The translations under genes were made by a program, and so were the position numbers. From positions 124,001 through 188,000 of the forward strand of contig JBBHKE010002644.1 of NCBI GenBank assembly GCA_037447655.1: a DNA stretch of 64,000 bases. The letters are read 5' to 3'. The notes beneath the pieces were generated by a model that was not told the origin of the DNA, did no database searches, and saw only the letters and a program-made list of their open reading frames with translations. The DNA comes from Zygnema cylindricum (Eukaryota; Streptophyta; Zygnematophyceae; Zygnematales; Zygnemataceae). Numbering within the stretch: the first letter of the stretch is position 1; the number at the start of each line of letters is the position of its first letter. Shown here piece by piece: positions 1 to 10,192 of the stretch.

Positions 1-1452
1 TAACCTTCTTACCCGCGATAGTTACTTTTAAGCCGTCTAAATCGTTCACCCCCTCACCCAAGTCCACGACACCACAAAACGAATCTTGAAAACGACACGG
101 GAATTGGCGAGAATGGGAAGCGACCGTTCGTTGCATTTGAATCAAAGCTTCTGGAAGGGTACCGGGAAGAGGAGAGTACGGCAACGTCTCTAAATAATCG
201 CCGATGTATCCGTTTAACCTCGGAGCCCATTCAATCTTGTACGTCATCGGAAGTCCGGTACCTTCGCCTTCCTCGGGCGCTATGTGGCCTCTCCCTTTAG
301 TAGAGCCGCTACTAGGCTGCGCGATGAAACGTAACGCGGGGTTAAAAGATGCGTTTTTGAAGTATCTCAATGATTTAAACATGTTCAAAATCTGTTTGAT
401 GTCCGCAGTCAACCCGAAATGCTTCAGAAATTCCTTTGCCTCGACTTCGTATTTCTGCAACCATGGAAGGAACCCAATTGTCTTCACTCGCCCGTAGTGT
501 ACGACAACTCGGTGTTCTGCATCTTTGGCGCGCTCTCTAAACGCCCTCTCTACACGCCATAAAAGTTTCCCGCCTTCATAAGCCTGATGCTCTTTAGCCA
601 CCTCTTTCCAATCTTTTGGGCTCCTCACATCCCTTCCCCTTGACGGGTCGTTCGGTCCGACCAACCATCCGTTCAAATTTTGAACGTGGCCCCTTACATC
701 ATCTAACCCCTCCGGCTCGACATAATCGTGAATACCTCTCTCTTCTCTAATTGCGAAAGTGTCCGCCTTCCATATAAAGAGCCTGTCGAGAATGTCCGCC
801 GGGTCTGTTGTATCGAATTCGTTCCCTTCGCGAAGTATTCTAGGAGGGGGTGGCCTTCTACTTGGATCGTTGGCGCTTTTTCGACTTCTTTGCGTCGGCG
901 TTTGACTACCGAGTACATGGTCCCTTTCGCGATCGGTCTCGGGAGCATTGGGTGTCTCGCGAGGCGCCCCGTTATCAGTGTTTTCGCGCGACACATTTAC
1001 GTTTTCCTCCGCAGGAGAACTACCACCAACGTTTACTTCCGGCGTCGAGTTTTCCTCCGAGTTAGGTACGCGGCCAATTTTCGGTGAAGTTTCCTCGGTG
1101 TTCGGAGGATCTCTATCTTTTTCTGCATTAGACTCCGTCGCTTGTGCTACGTCATCACTTTCTTCTTCGTGGCGACCCCTTTCCACTCCATCTTCTCTTC
1201 TCGGAGCGTCGTTATCATCGTTTTCTTCTTCCACTCTACCTTCGCTACGAAATTCTGAAGTTTCTCTCAATTTCTTAACTGTCTTGTCAAATAAAGCGGT
1301 AGATAGATCATCGATCTTTATGTTGAGATCGGGGTCACTTACTACTTCTTGAAAAAACAAAAATGTTGCGTCTTCGACCGAGTTACAATTTTCCGCCGAT
1401 AGTAACCGATTGGCTACACGGCGTATAAAATCTCTTTGGGAATTGTCAGAGG
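1..1452 (-). CDS. unrecognised protein, tandem copy 1 (C-terminus beyond window edge)
   Basis: This reading frame runs uninterrupted on the minus strand from about 1450 to the window edge. It matches the copy at 3270-4983 along its whole visible length, at roughly four residues in five by eye outside the linker. Order: an N-terminal helical block (IRRVANRLL, then DLNIKIDDL), a long charged Glu/Asp/Arg/Ser-rich linker, then a conserved tryptophan-rich region (FIWKADTFAIRE, NLNGWLVG, KLLWRVERAFRER) and a C-terminal region ending in view at LDGLKVTIAGKKV. I do not recognise the family. No catalytic motif, signal peptide or membrane segment is evident. No ATG lies in this frame: the nearest upstream ATG (1515) opens a Pro/Ser-rich peptide in another frame that stops at a TAG near 1408. 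An unseen 5' exon or an indel in the proline tract is possible. Conservation of frame between the copies suggests coding sequence. Confidence 0.55.
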
Positions 1453-1854
1453 GGGTTGGGTGAGAGGAGAGGGAGGGGGAGGGGGAGGAGCATCGGAATC
1501 ATTGTCAATCGCCATAGCTCACTAACTTTTCTAGGTTGCTAAGCTTTGCTAATACAATCTACACTTTACTTTTATCTAGCACCTTTCCTTCTACCTTCAA
1601 ATGCTATTTCCCTATCTCTCCAACAATCTAATCCTACGAACTTAAAGCCTAACTAGTTAACCCTCAATCAACGTTTTCGTGCAATTATTACACCTCCCTG
1701 CACACACAAACACAAAAATGGTTATAGTCGATGAACAAACACAAGGCTAAATTTAAACGAAAAGCAACACAAAACAATTGAAATCAGCACAAAGCAAAAT
1801 TGAAAGGAAAAAAAACACAAGGCAAGATTGAAAAGAAAAGCAGCAAAAAGTAAA

Positions 1855-1978
1855 CCGAAAGGCAATTATATTTATTTTTGGAAAATAAATATCTTTGCCT
1901 TTCGGGTCTATTTGGAGATTCGAACTCCACGTCCGACATCAACATGTAACATGTGATGGGATGGGCCCAGCCATAGAC
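1855..1978 (-). other. 73-nt tRNA-like sequence followed by long hairpin, copy 1
   Basis: Read on the minus strand, 1978-1906 is exactly 73 nt. Its ends pair (GTCTAT with ATAGAC). It has a TGGG/CCCA D-type stem and a perfect T-arm, TGGAG-TTCGAAT-CTCCA. The central arm (CATCA/TGATG) has a 12-nt loop, so there is no normal anticodon loop. Directly after it, 1905-1855 forms a hairpin with arms CCGAAAGGCAA and TTGCCTTTCGG around an inner AT-rich stem. It could be a tRNA relic, the head of a tRNA-derived SINE or a structured RNA. The same pair recurs at 5561-5684. Confidence 0.5.
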
Positions 1979-2020
1979 TACATCAACTGTTACTCCCTCC
2001 GTTTTCACCATATTTACTTT

Positions 2021-3157
2021 CCCCTCACGACCCTTGTTCAATTATGGCCCAAAGTTGAACAAGCTTTTGTGAGAGGGGATTTGAGGACTTAGCCATTATT
2101 TCTCGGCCGATTTGCACGGCCGATTTTCGCGCTAAGTCCTTGGGCTCCCCCTCACGATCCTTGTTCAATTATGGCCCAAAGTTGAACAAGCTTTTGTGAG
2201 AGGGGATTTGAGGACTTAGCCATTATTTCTCGGCCGATTTGCACGGCCGATTTTCGCGCTAAGTCCTTGGGCTCCCCCTCACGATCCTTGTTCAATTATG
2301 GCCCAAAGTTGAACAAGCTTTTGTGAGAGGGGATTTGCGGACTTAGCCATTATTTCTCGGCCGATTTGCACGGCCGATTTTCGCGCTAAGTCCTTGGGCT
2401 CCCCCTCACGATCCTTGTTCAATTATGGCCCAAAGTTGAACAAGCTTTTGTGAGAGGGGATTTGAGGACTTAGCCATTATTTCTCGGCCGATTTGCACGG
2501 CCGATTTTCGCGCTAAGTCCTTGGGCTCCCCCTCACGATCCTTGTTCAATTATGGCCCAAAGTTGAACAAGCTTTTGTGAGAGGGGATTTGCGGACTTAG
2601 CCATTATTTCTCGGCCGATTTGCACGGCCGATTTTCGCGCTAAGTCCTTGGGCTCCCCCTCACGATCCTTGTTCAATTATGGCCCAAAGTTGAACAAGCT
2701 TTTGTGAGAGGGGATTTGAGGACTTAGCCATTATTTCTCGGCCGATTTGCACGGCCGATTTTCGCGCTAAGTCCTTGGGCTCCCCCTCACGATCCTTGTT
2801 CAATTATGGCCCAAAGTTGAACAAGCTTTTGTGAGAGGGGATTTGAGGACTTAGCCATTATTTCTCGGCCGATTTGCACGGCCGATTTTCGCGCTAAGTC
2901 CTTGGGCTCCCCCTCACGATCCTTGTTCAATTATGGCCCAAAGTTGAACAAGCTTTTGTGAGAGGGGATTTGCGGACTTAGCCATTATTTCTCGGCCGAT
3001 TTGCACGGCCGATTTTCGCGCTAAGTCCTTGGGCTCCCCCTCACGATCCTTGTTCAATTATGGCCCAAAGTTGAACAAGCTTTTGTGAGAGGGGATTTGA
3101 GGACTTAGCCATTATTTCTCGGCCGATTTGCACGGCCGATTTTCGCGCTAAGTCCTA
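2021..3157. repeat. 127-bp satellite array, nine units
   Basis: Nine nearly identical units have a constant 127-bp spacing: the GGGCTCCCC motif starts at 2142, 2269, 2396, 2523, 2650, 2777, 2904 and 3031. Each unit contains an inner inverted repeat TTGTTCAA...TTGAACAA nested inside CCCCTCAC...GTGAGAGGGG, and a second inverted pair AGGACTTAG...CTAAGTCCT around two CGGCCGATTT motifs. Units differ mainly at one position (gaggac or gcggac). The array separates the two paralogous genes. The near-identity of units implies recent amplification or gene conversion. Confidence 0.95.
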
Positions 3158-3269
3158 TTGGGGTTCTGACTGTCAAGGGGTCAGTCACTTGGGTTTATAT
3201 TAACTTGGAGTCGGCACTATCTAGATTAGCTTCTTTTGGATCTGCATACTCTGAGGGCCAATGGAGGTC

Positions 3270-4983
3270 TCAGAGTTTCAAGCCCCCTTTGAACCCGACC
3301 CACACTACATTAGCCACCAATCTATCGTAATGGTCGTCGTAGAGTGGACTGATCCGCACAATACCTTCCTTCGACCCTGCAAACTTCTCCAAACCGCCCC
3401 TCAACACGCCCATAGCACCGTCCCACCACTTCTCATCTTGTCCCCTCTCGATCCCGTCGACACTAGCGATACGCACTTCGATGGTTTCCCCTATCCACTC
3501 CCCCGATACTTGCTCGTGAATTTCATCACACATTCCGCAAACGTCGGTCGACGGCACCTCCCGCTTACCCGCGATGGTCACTTTCAAGCCGTCTAAATCG
3601 TTTACCCCCTCACGCAAGTCCACAACACCACAAAAGGAACCTGTAAACCGACAAGGGAACTGTCGAGAATAGGAAGCGACCGTACGTTGCATTTGATTCA
3701 ATCCTTCCGCAAGAGTACCTGGAAGAGGAGAGTACGGAAACATCTCTAAATAATCGCCCACGTAGTCGTTCAATCTCGGCGACCATTCAATCTTGTAGGT
3801 CATCGGGATTCCTGTGCCTTCGCCTTCCTCGGGCGCTATGTGACCTCTCCCGTTGGTTGCGCCGCTGCTAGGTTGCGCGATGAAACGTAAGGCAGGGTTA
3901 AAAGACGCGTTTTTGAAGTATCTCAATAACTTAAACATGCCTAAAATCTGCTTTACGTCCGCCGTCAACCCGAAAGACTTCAAAAAAATCTTTGCGTCGT
4001 CTCTATATTTTAGCAACCATGGGAGGAATCCTAATTTCTTCGCTTCCCCGTAGTGTGCGACAACTTGGTGCTCTTCAACTTTCGCTCGCTCTCTAAACGC
4101 ACGCTCGACACGCCATAAGAGTTTCCCGCCTTCATAGTTCGAATGCTCTTTCACCACCTCCTTCCAATCTTTTGGACTCCTCACGTCGCTTCCCGTAGAC
4201 GGGTCGTTCGATCCGACCAACCAACCGTTCAAATTTTGAACATGGCTCTTTACATCGTCGAACCCTTCCGGCTCGACATAGTTGAAAATACCACTCGCTT
4301 CCCTAATAGCGAAAGTCTCCGCCTTCCATATAAAGAACTTGTCGATAATAACCTCCGGGTCTACCGTGTCCGGCGCTCCCCCTTCCCGAAGTACTCTAGG
4401 AGGGGGAGCCCTTCTACTTGCATCATTGGTAGATTTTCGAGTTCTTCGCGTCGACGTTTGACTTGCAAGTACACGGTCCCTTTCAAGATCGGTTGCGGGA
4501 ACATCGGTTAGGCTTTTGCTCGCGCTCTTCTCGGTGCTTGGGCGCGGCGCAGTATCGTTCTTCTCTGCAGGAGGGGTACCGTCAACGTTTTCTTTAGATC
4601 TATCATTCTCTTCTGCTTTACGTACGGAGTCTTCTTCCCGCGAGTTTTCGTCGGTGATGGGTGCTTGAGTTCGTACTGTCGTAGAAGCACTCTCCTCAGG
4701 TTCTTTTTCACAACAGTCTTCTTCCTCTCTCTCTTCTCTTCTTCCGCCGTTCTCAGCACTCGATTTTCTCTCGACTCTACCCCTGCCACGCACTGTCGAA
4801 CTCTCTCTCAATTTCTTGAAAATCACGTCGAATAGAGTGGTTGGCAAATCCTCGATCTTTATGTTAAAGTCGGCATCGTTCACTATTTCTTGGAAAAATA
4901 TAAATTTCGCTTCTTCGATTGTCTTACAATTTTTTGCCGCTAGTAATCGATTGGCTACGCGGCGTATACATTCCCGCGGGGGA
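3270..4983 (-). CDS. unrecognised protein, tandem copy 2
   Basis: The frame is open from a stop at 3270 up to about 4983. A GTG at 4881-4883 is the first conventional alternative start, but homology with copy 1 continues upstream (RECIRRVANRLLAAKN), so the true start lies further 5'. The protein has an N-terminal block, a ~110-residue low-complexity charged linker rich in Glu, Arg and Ser, then the conserved core (FIWKAETFAIRE, NLNGWLVG, DWKEVVKEH, LLWRVERAFRERAK, LRYFKNASFNPALRFIAQP) and a C-terminal part with CGMCDEIHE and WWDGAMGVLRGG. I do not recognise it. The only nearby ATG, about 5034, reads a Pro/Ser-rich peptide in another frame that stops after 36 codons, as in copy 1 but with a different frame offset. 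Neighbouring hairpin, tRNA-like and satellite units are shared with copy 1, so gene and flanks were duplicated together. It could be a lineage-specific gene family or a transposon-encoded protein. Confidence 0.6.
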
Positions 4984-5304
4984 GGGGAGGAGAGGGAGTG
5001 GGGAAGGTGAATTGGTGGATTCCTCTCCCGCCATATCTATCTTTTGCACGTAATAGTGTTAAAGTTCGACGTTATTTTATCTATATCTATAATCTTTTTA
5101 AATTTCTAATGTTTTTATTTCACTATTTCAAAATACAGCTTCTTCCCACCTTACTCTAACCCTATTTCCTATAACGCTTAGTCAAAGCTTTCATTCACTT
5201 ATTACACCTGCAAACATTTAAGAAGAAACAACACAAAAAATTTTAATCATCGCTTCGGCTAAAGGTTGGTTTACATGGTTTTCGAGCTAGGAGAGAAGGT
5301 ATGG

Positions 5305-5500
5305 CTTTGGGTTAGGAAAGGATAGAGAGGGTTAAAACGGTTTAAAAGGGGTTAAAAGGGGTTAGAAATGGATAGAGAGGGTTAAAAAGGTTTAAAAGGG
5401 GTTAGAAAGGGCTAAACTGGTTAAAAGGGGTAAAAAGGTTAAAAACGTTAGACGAGTTACAACGGTACGGATAAATGGGTTAGAAAGGTTAGAAAAGTTC
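5305..5500. repeat. GGTTAAAA-rich degenerate minisatellite
   Basis: Short imperfect repeats of the form GGGGTTAAAA or GGGTTAGAAA dominate here. A ~50-bp unit beginning GGATAGAGAGGGTTAAAA occurs twice, near 5321 and 5370. The tract lies in the leader of gene copy 2 and has no counterpart in the leader of copy 1. It is not a regular telomere repeat. Confidence 0.7.
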
Positions 5501-5560
5501 GTGCTTCCTCCCATATTTTCACCCCTACACATACAAGAAACAACACAAAGAAGTTAGTAA

Positions 5561-5684
5561 CCAAAAGTTAATTATATTTATTTGTAATTAATAAATATCA
5601 TTGATTTTCGGGTCTATTCGGAGATTCGAACTCCGCGTCCAACATCAACATGTAACGTGCGATGGGATTGGCCCCGCCATAGAC
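5561..5684 (-). other. 73-nt tRNA-like sequence followed by hairpin, copy 2
   Basis: This is the counterpart of 1855-1978. The 73-nt part is 5684-5612 on the minus strand. The T-arm is CGGAG-TTCGAAT-CTCCG where copy 1 has TGGAG-TTCGAAT-CTCCA, so the closing pair changed from T:A to C:G with pairing kept. The acceptor-like ends (GTCTAT/ATAGAC) and the CATCG/TGATG central stem are also kept. The 3' hairpin (5611-5561) is weaker than in copy 1 but keeps the inner ATATTTATT/AATAAATAT stem. Confidence 0.5.
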
Positions 5685-5726
5685 TGCTTCGTCGCCCGTT
5701 TCCGCACGTATCTATTCACCGTTTTA

Positions 5727-6118
5727 GCGCTAAGTCTTACAGCCTACTCCTCGCAATCGCATCTCAATTATAACCAAAGTTGAGATGGCGTTTGCGCGCG
5801 AGGTTTCGAGACTTAGCCATTATTCCCAGCCTGCTAGACTAGGTCATTTTCACGGTAACTCCTTGAGCCTTCTCCCCGCAATCCCATCTAAATTATGACC
5901 AAAGTTGAGTAGGCGTTTGCGCACGGGGTTTGAGGATAGTCATTATTCCGCGGCCGATTTACTCGGCCGATTTTCGCGCCAAGTCCTTGGGCTCCCCCTC
6001 ACGATCCTTGTTCAATTATGGCCCAAAATTGAACAAGCTTTTGTGAGAGGGGATTTGAGGACTTAGCCATTATTTCTCGGCTGATTTACTCGGCCGATTT
6101 TCGCGCTAAGTCCTTTTG
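5727..6118. repeat. diverged 127-bp satellite units
   Basis: Three units follow the second tRNA-like sequence: two old, diverged ones (about 5727-5858 and 5859-5988) and one close to the main-array consensus (about 5989-6118). The diverged units keep the hairpin plan with different stem sequences: inner CATCTCAA/TTGAGATG in the first, outer CCTCGC/GCGAGG in the first and CCCCG/CGGGG in the second. Confidence 0.85.
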
Positions 6119-6361
6119 CTTCCTCTCACTTTAGGTAGCTATCGACGTGCTCAACAGGGTTGAAGCACGGTTGTAGGGATCCCAAAGGGTAAACATATCG
6201 TGGATGTGCAACTTTTATAACGGAATAACCAGCCGTGGTGATAAACCTTGGCGAACATCCTAAGTTACACACGCTTTCCTCACTTGGGGCAAACGCTTTC
6301 CAAGCTTGGGGCAAACGCTTTCCATGACCTTATTTCTTCTTTTTCTCCCTTCCTCCCATAC

Positions 6362-7120
6362 CTTATCAAAAAGGTCAAATGTGCGTCGGACCGCAAATTG
6401 ACACCTCAAAAAAAAGATAGAACACTTAGCCAAATTTGGAGGTGTTTCAAACGGCGCGTACACGGATTCCGGTACTTAGCCAAATTTGGAGGTGTTTCAA
6501 ACGGCGCGTACACGGATTCCGGTACTTAGCCAAATTTCGCCGATTTTTCAATACTGAAAAATGCAAAATGCTATATCTCGACCGTGATTTAGCCGATTTC
6601 AGCTCATAGTAGCTTGTTGGGTAGGTAATTTGGTCCTCTTTCGAACGAGCTATAACAAGCTCAAATCCGAATAGCCACGGCAGAAATATGGCATTTTCAA
6701 GTTTCCAGTGTTTTTGTACCATTTCGTGCCCCAAAATGCTTGGGGCAAACGCCTTTGCACCAGTGAAACCGCGGTCTTACTTCTCCCAATTGACCGCCTT
6801 GGGGCAAACGCCCACCAAGTATTGAGGGACTCCTCCCCCTACTATATCAAAAAGGTCAAATGTGCGTCGGACCGCAAATTGACACCTCAAAAAAAAGATA
6901 GAACACTTAGCCAAATTTGTAGGTGTTTCAAATGGCGCGTACACGGATTCCGGTACTTAGCCAAATTTGGAGGTGTTTCAAACGGCGCGTACACGGATTC
7001 CGGTACTTAGCCAAATTTGGAGGTGTTTCAAACGGCGCGTACACGGATTCTGGTACTTAGCCAAATTTGGAGGTGTTTCAAACGGCGCGTACACGGATTC
7101 CGGTACTTAGCCAAATTTCG
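6362..7120. repeat. 50-bp tandem repeats in two blocks
   Basis: A 50-bp unit (ACTTAGCCAAATTTGGAGG ... GCGCGTACACGGATTCCGGT) occurs twice at about 6424-6530 and four times at about 6904-7110. Each block is preceded by the same ~70-bp lead (AAGGTCAAATGTGCGTCGGA ...), which recurs without the units at 7340-7400. Each block is followed by part of the palindromic repeat. Between them (6541-6850) lies a diverged palindrome and the short motif TTGGGGCAAACG, which is repeated several times between 6280 and 7245. Confidence 0.9.
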
Positions 7121-7247
7121 CCGATTTTTCGATACTGAAAAATGCAAAATGCTATATCTCGACCGTGATTTGGCCGATTTCAGCTCACCTTTGCCTTGGC
7201 GTAACCGCGGTCTTACTTGTCCAAAATGACCGATTTGGGGCAAACGC

Positions 7248-7328
7248 CCTCCCAGTATTGAGGGACTCCTCCCCCTCCCAGTATTGAGGGACTCCTCCCC
7301 CTCCCGGTATTGAGGGACTCCTCCCCCC
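7248..7328. repeat. 26-bp tandem repeat, three units
   Basis: CCCAGTATTGAGGGACTCCT recurs with a 26-bp period at 7251, 7277 and 7303; the third unit has CCCGG. A single related motif occurs at about 6818. No coding function is suggested. Confidence 0.85.
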
Positions 7329-7404
7329 ACATAGTAAAAAAGGTCAAATGTGCGTCGGACCGCAAATTGACACCTCAAAAAAAAGATAGAACACTTAGCC
7401 AAAT

Positions 7405-8335
7405 TTTCGAGGATTTTTCAATACTGCAAAATATAAACTGCTATATCTCGGCCGGTATTTGGTGGAATTTAGCCTTTTATATCTTGTTGGGTAGATAATT
7501 TTGTCATTTTTCCAAAATGCTATAATAAGCCGATTTATACTAAATTCCGGCCGAGATATAGCAGTTTATATTTTGCAGTTTTGAAAAATCTTCCACATTT
7601 TTCAATACAGCAAAATGTAAAATACTATATCTCGGCCGGTATTTGGTGGAATTTAGCCTATTATATCTTGTTTGGTAGATAATTTTGTCATTTTTCCAAA
7701 ATGCTATAATAAGCCGATTTATACTAAATTCCGGCCGAGATATAGCAGTTTATATTTTGCAGTTTTGAAAAATCTTCCACATTTTTCAATACAGCAAAAT
7801 GTAAAATACTATATCTCGGCCGGTATTTGGTGGAATTTAGCTTACTATATCTTGTTTGGTAGGTTATATTGTCATCTTTCCAACAAGCTATAATACGCTA
7901 ATTTTCGCCAAATACCGGCTGAGATAAAGAATTTCACATTTTGCAGTATTGCAACAAATTATTCAAATTTTTCAATACAGCAATATTTAAAATGCTATAT
8001 CTCAGCCGGTATTTGGTGAAATTTAGCGTATTATAGCTTGTTGGGTAGGTGAAGATTTCATCTTTCCAACAAGATATAATAGGCTAAATTCCATTAAATA
8101 CCGACGGAGATATATAATTTTACATGTTTGCAGTATTGCAACAACTTATTCAAATTTTTCAATACAGCAAAATGCAAAATGCTATATCTCAGCCGGGATT
8201 TGGTGGAATTTAGCTTATTATAGCTTGTTGGGTAGGTGATTTTGTCATCTTTCGAACAAGCTATAGTAAGCTAAATTCTACAAAATAGCGGCCAAGATAG
8301 AGCATTTTACAGTTTGCAGTATTGACAAATCTTAA
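7405..8335. repeat. array of ~180-bp palindromic repeats
   Basis: About five units stand head to tail. Each is a near-palindrome. The left arm reads TGCAAAATGTAAAATGC then TATATCTCGGCCGGTATTTG and GTGGAATTTAGC. The right arm is the reverse complement, with a short centre containing TTGTTGGGTAGGT. Single-base differences are often mirrored in the opposite arm. There is no open frame of note. Related units lie at 6541-6710, 7130-7195, 9465-10010, 12716-12930 and 14905-15075. Confidence 0.85.
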
Positions 8336-9245
8336 AAGTAAACCCCGTTTGCGCCTATACCCATTATTCACCCTAGGGCAACTCGAAATTATACTAATTA
8401 AACTCGACTTTGTAAGTTCAAGAGTCCACAATCTGTCTCTCTGTTGTCCCTTACCCGGTTGTGGCTCGCGATAGCTCGTTCTTGCGGTTTCAGCACCTTA
8501 CGTATAGAAATTTAAATTTCTTTCACTCGTAAGAGATCGGGTAAAAGGTATACTTGGTCAAAACAATTGTTTAGGCGTCAATGTAAACCAAGGTTTTACT
8601 TGTTTTTTGATCGCGCATCGGCAATCTGTCCTTTCTCTTGTACGCAAATGATTTTTGCGATAACGACCGCTCGAATACCTACCGAACGAGCCATCAAGGG
8701 TTCAAATCCTCAAAAGGACGGTCGACATACAAATACTTCAAAAGTTAACCCGAAAATTGTCGCTAGACCGCGATTCGACGAGTTGGGTACCTTTGTAGCG
8801 CAACTCGGAAAATCGCATGCGTCCGCACCCCCCAAATATCATTTATTTCCGTTCGACCGTTCAAACCGACCAAAACGTAAAGCCCGTTTGTGCCCATACA
8901 CCTTATTCGCCCTAGGACGACTCGATATTAAAGTAATTCGACTCGACTTTGTATGTCCACGAGAGTCCACGAATTGTTTCTACGTTGTCTCTACCCTGTT
9001 GTGGCGCTCGATAGCTCGTTCTTTAGTTTTTAACGCCTTACGTACGGAAATATAAACCTCTTTCACTCGTACGCGATCGCGTATAAGGTATACTTGGTCA
9101 AAACATTTGTTTAGGCGTCAATGTATGCCAAGGGTTACTTGTTTTTTTATCGCGCATCGGCGATTTGTCCTTTCTCCTGTGTGCAAATGATTTTTGCGAG
9201 AACGACCGCTCGAATACCTACCGAACGAGCCATCAAGGGTTCAAA
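8333..9245. repeat. direct repeat S, two copies (third at 15077-15435)
   Basis: A ~360-bp sequence occurs at about 8333-8705 and 8876-9245, and again at 15077-15435. It begins CCCGTTTGCGCC, carries TCGCGATAGCTCGTTCTT, and ends near CGAACGAGCCATCAAGGG. The 170 bp between the first two copies is unique here. Open frames through it (for example 8567-9055) are not supported by any recognisable protein. Confidence 0.8.
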
Positions 9246-9246
9246 T

Positions 9247-9465
9247 CATTTTTTGTAATATAATTTTATTACTTTTTGTTTAAGACGGTTTTCGAACTTC
9301 CATATTTTGTGATTTTCCTTTTTTTCTTATTTGACCTCTTTTTGTAAGAGGTTTTAAACCTCCACATTTCGGGTTTTAATTTTGGTGTAGACGGTTTTAT
9401 AGCCTTCTATTATTTGTCGTTTTTTCTTTACGACTTAGAATGAACTTTTTTGTTTTCAAATTCTT
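9247..9465. repeat. AT-rich direct repeat, left copy (right copy 14688-14905)
   Basis: About 220 bp rich in T tracts, with GACCTCTTTTTGTAAGAGG and GTCGTTTTTTCTTTACGAC motifs. It is repeated in the same orientation at 14688-14905. The two copies lie on either side of the OTU/piggyBac locus, and each is followed directly by palindromic repeats. They could be ends of a composite element or part of a satellite-like macro-repeat. Confidence 0.75.
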
Positions 9466-10010
9466 CAATACTGAAAAATATAAAATGCTATATCTCAGCC
9501 GGTATTTGGTGGAATTTAGCTTATTATAGCTTTTTTGGTATGTAATTTTGTCATCTTTCCAGAACGCTATAATAAGCCAAATTCCACCAAATATCGGACG
9601 AGGTATAGCATTTTATATTTTGCAGTATTGAAAAATCTTCCAAATTTTTCAATACAGCAAAATGTATAAGGCTATATCTCAGCCGGTATTTGGTTGAATT
9701 TATTTATTTATAGCTATTTGGGTAGGTAATTTTGTCATCTTTCCAAAACGTTATAATAAGCCAAATTCCACCAAATACCGGCCGAGATATAGCATTTTAT
9801 ATTTTGCAGTATTGAACAATCTTCCAAATTTTTCAATACAGCAAAATGTAAAAGGCTATATCTCAGCCGGTATTTGGTAGAATTTAGATTATTATAGCTT
9901 TTTGGGTAGATTATTTTTTCATCTTTCAAACAAGCTATAATACGCTAATTTTCACTATACACCGGCTAAGATATAGCCTTTTGCATTTTGCTGTATTGAA
10001 AAATCTTAAA
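9465..10010. repeat. three palindromic repeat units downstream of piggyBac
   Basis: Three units of the ~180-bp palindrome (about 9465-9640, 9641-9820 and 9821-10010) have the characteristic TATATCTCAGCCGGTATTTG and mirrored CCAAATACCGGCCGAGATA arms. They end 180 bp before the stop codon of the transposase. The interval 10011-10192 is AT-rich 3' flank with nothing else recognisable. Confidence 0.85.
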
Positions 10011-10192
10011 GTATTTCCACAAAACATCAATAGGGTTAACAACATCAACCATCACAATTTTATTTCAAATTTGTAATCACGATTTACAAGTTTTTTTTGT
10101 ACAAATCATATTGTTTCCTTTTCCTATCTATTACACCCAACGAAAACATGTTCTATACCCCGACCGCTAACCTTTATCCTATCTTCTTCCCC

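Noticed and set aside
5305-5500. Interstitial telomere
   Set aside because: GGGTTAAAA variants are irregular and lack a fixed 7- or 8-bp telomeric unit.
6260-7402. Several ~90-120 codon frames with repeated NLAKYRNPCTRRL peptides
   Set aside because: They are translations of the 50-bp tandem repeat.
8690-8710. GGGTTCAAATCC as a tRNA T-arm or pol III B box
   Set aside because: The B-box match is good, but flanking stems do not pair, no A box is evident, and the other S copies lack it.
8567-9055. 162-codon plus-strand frame
   Set aside because: It lies inside repeat S and its unique spacer, and the homologous copy at 15311 has a different frame and end.
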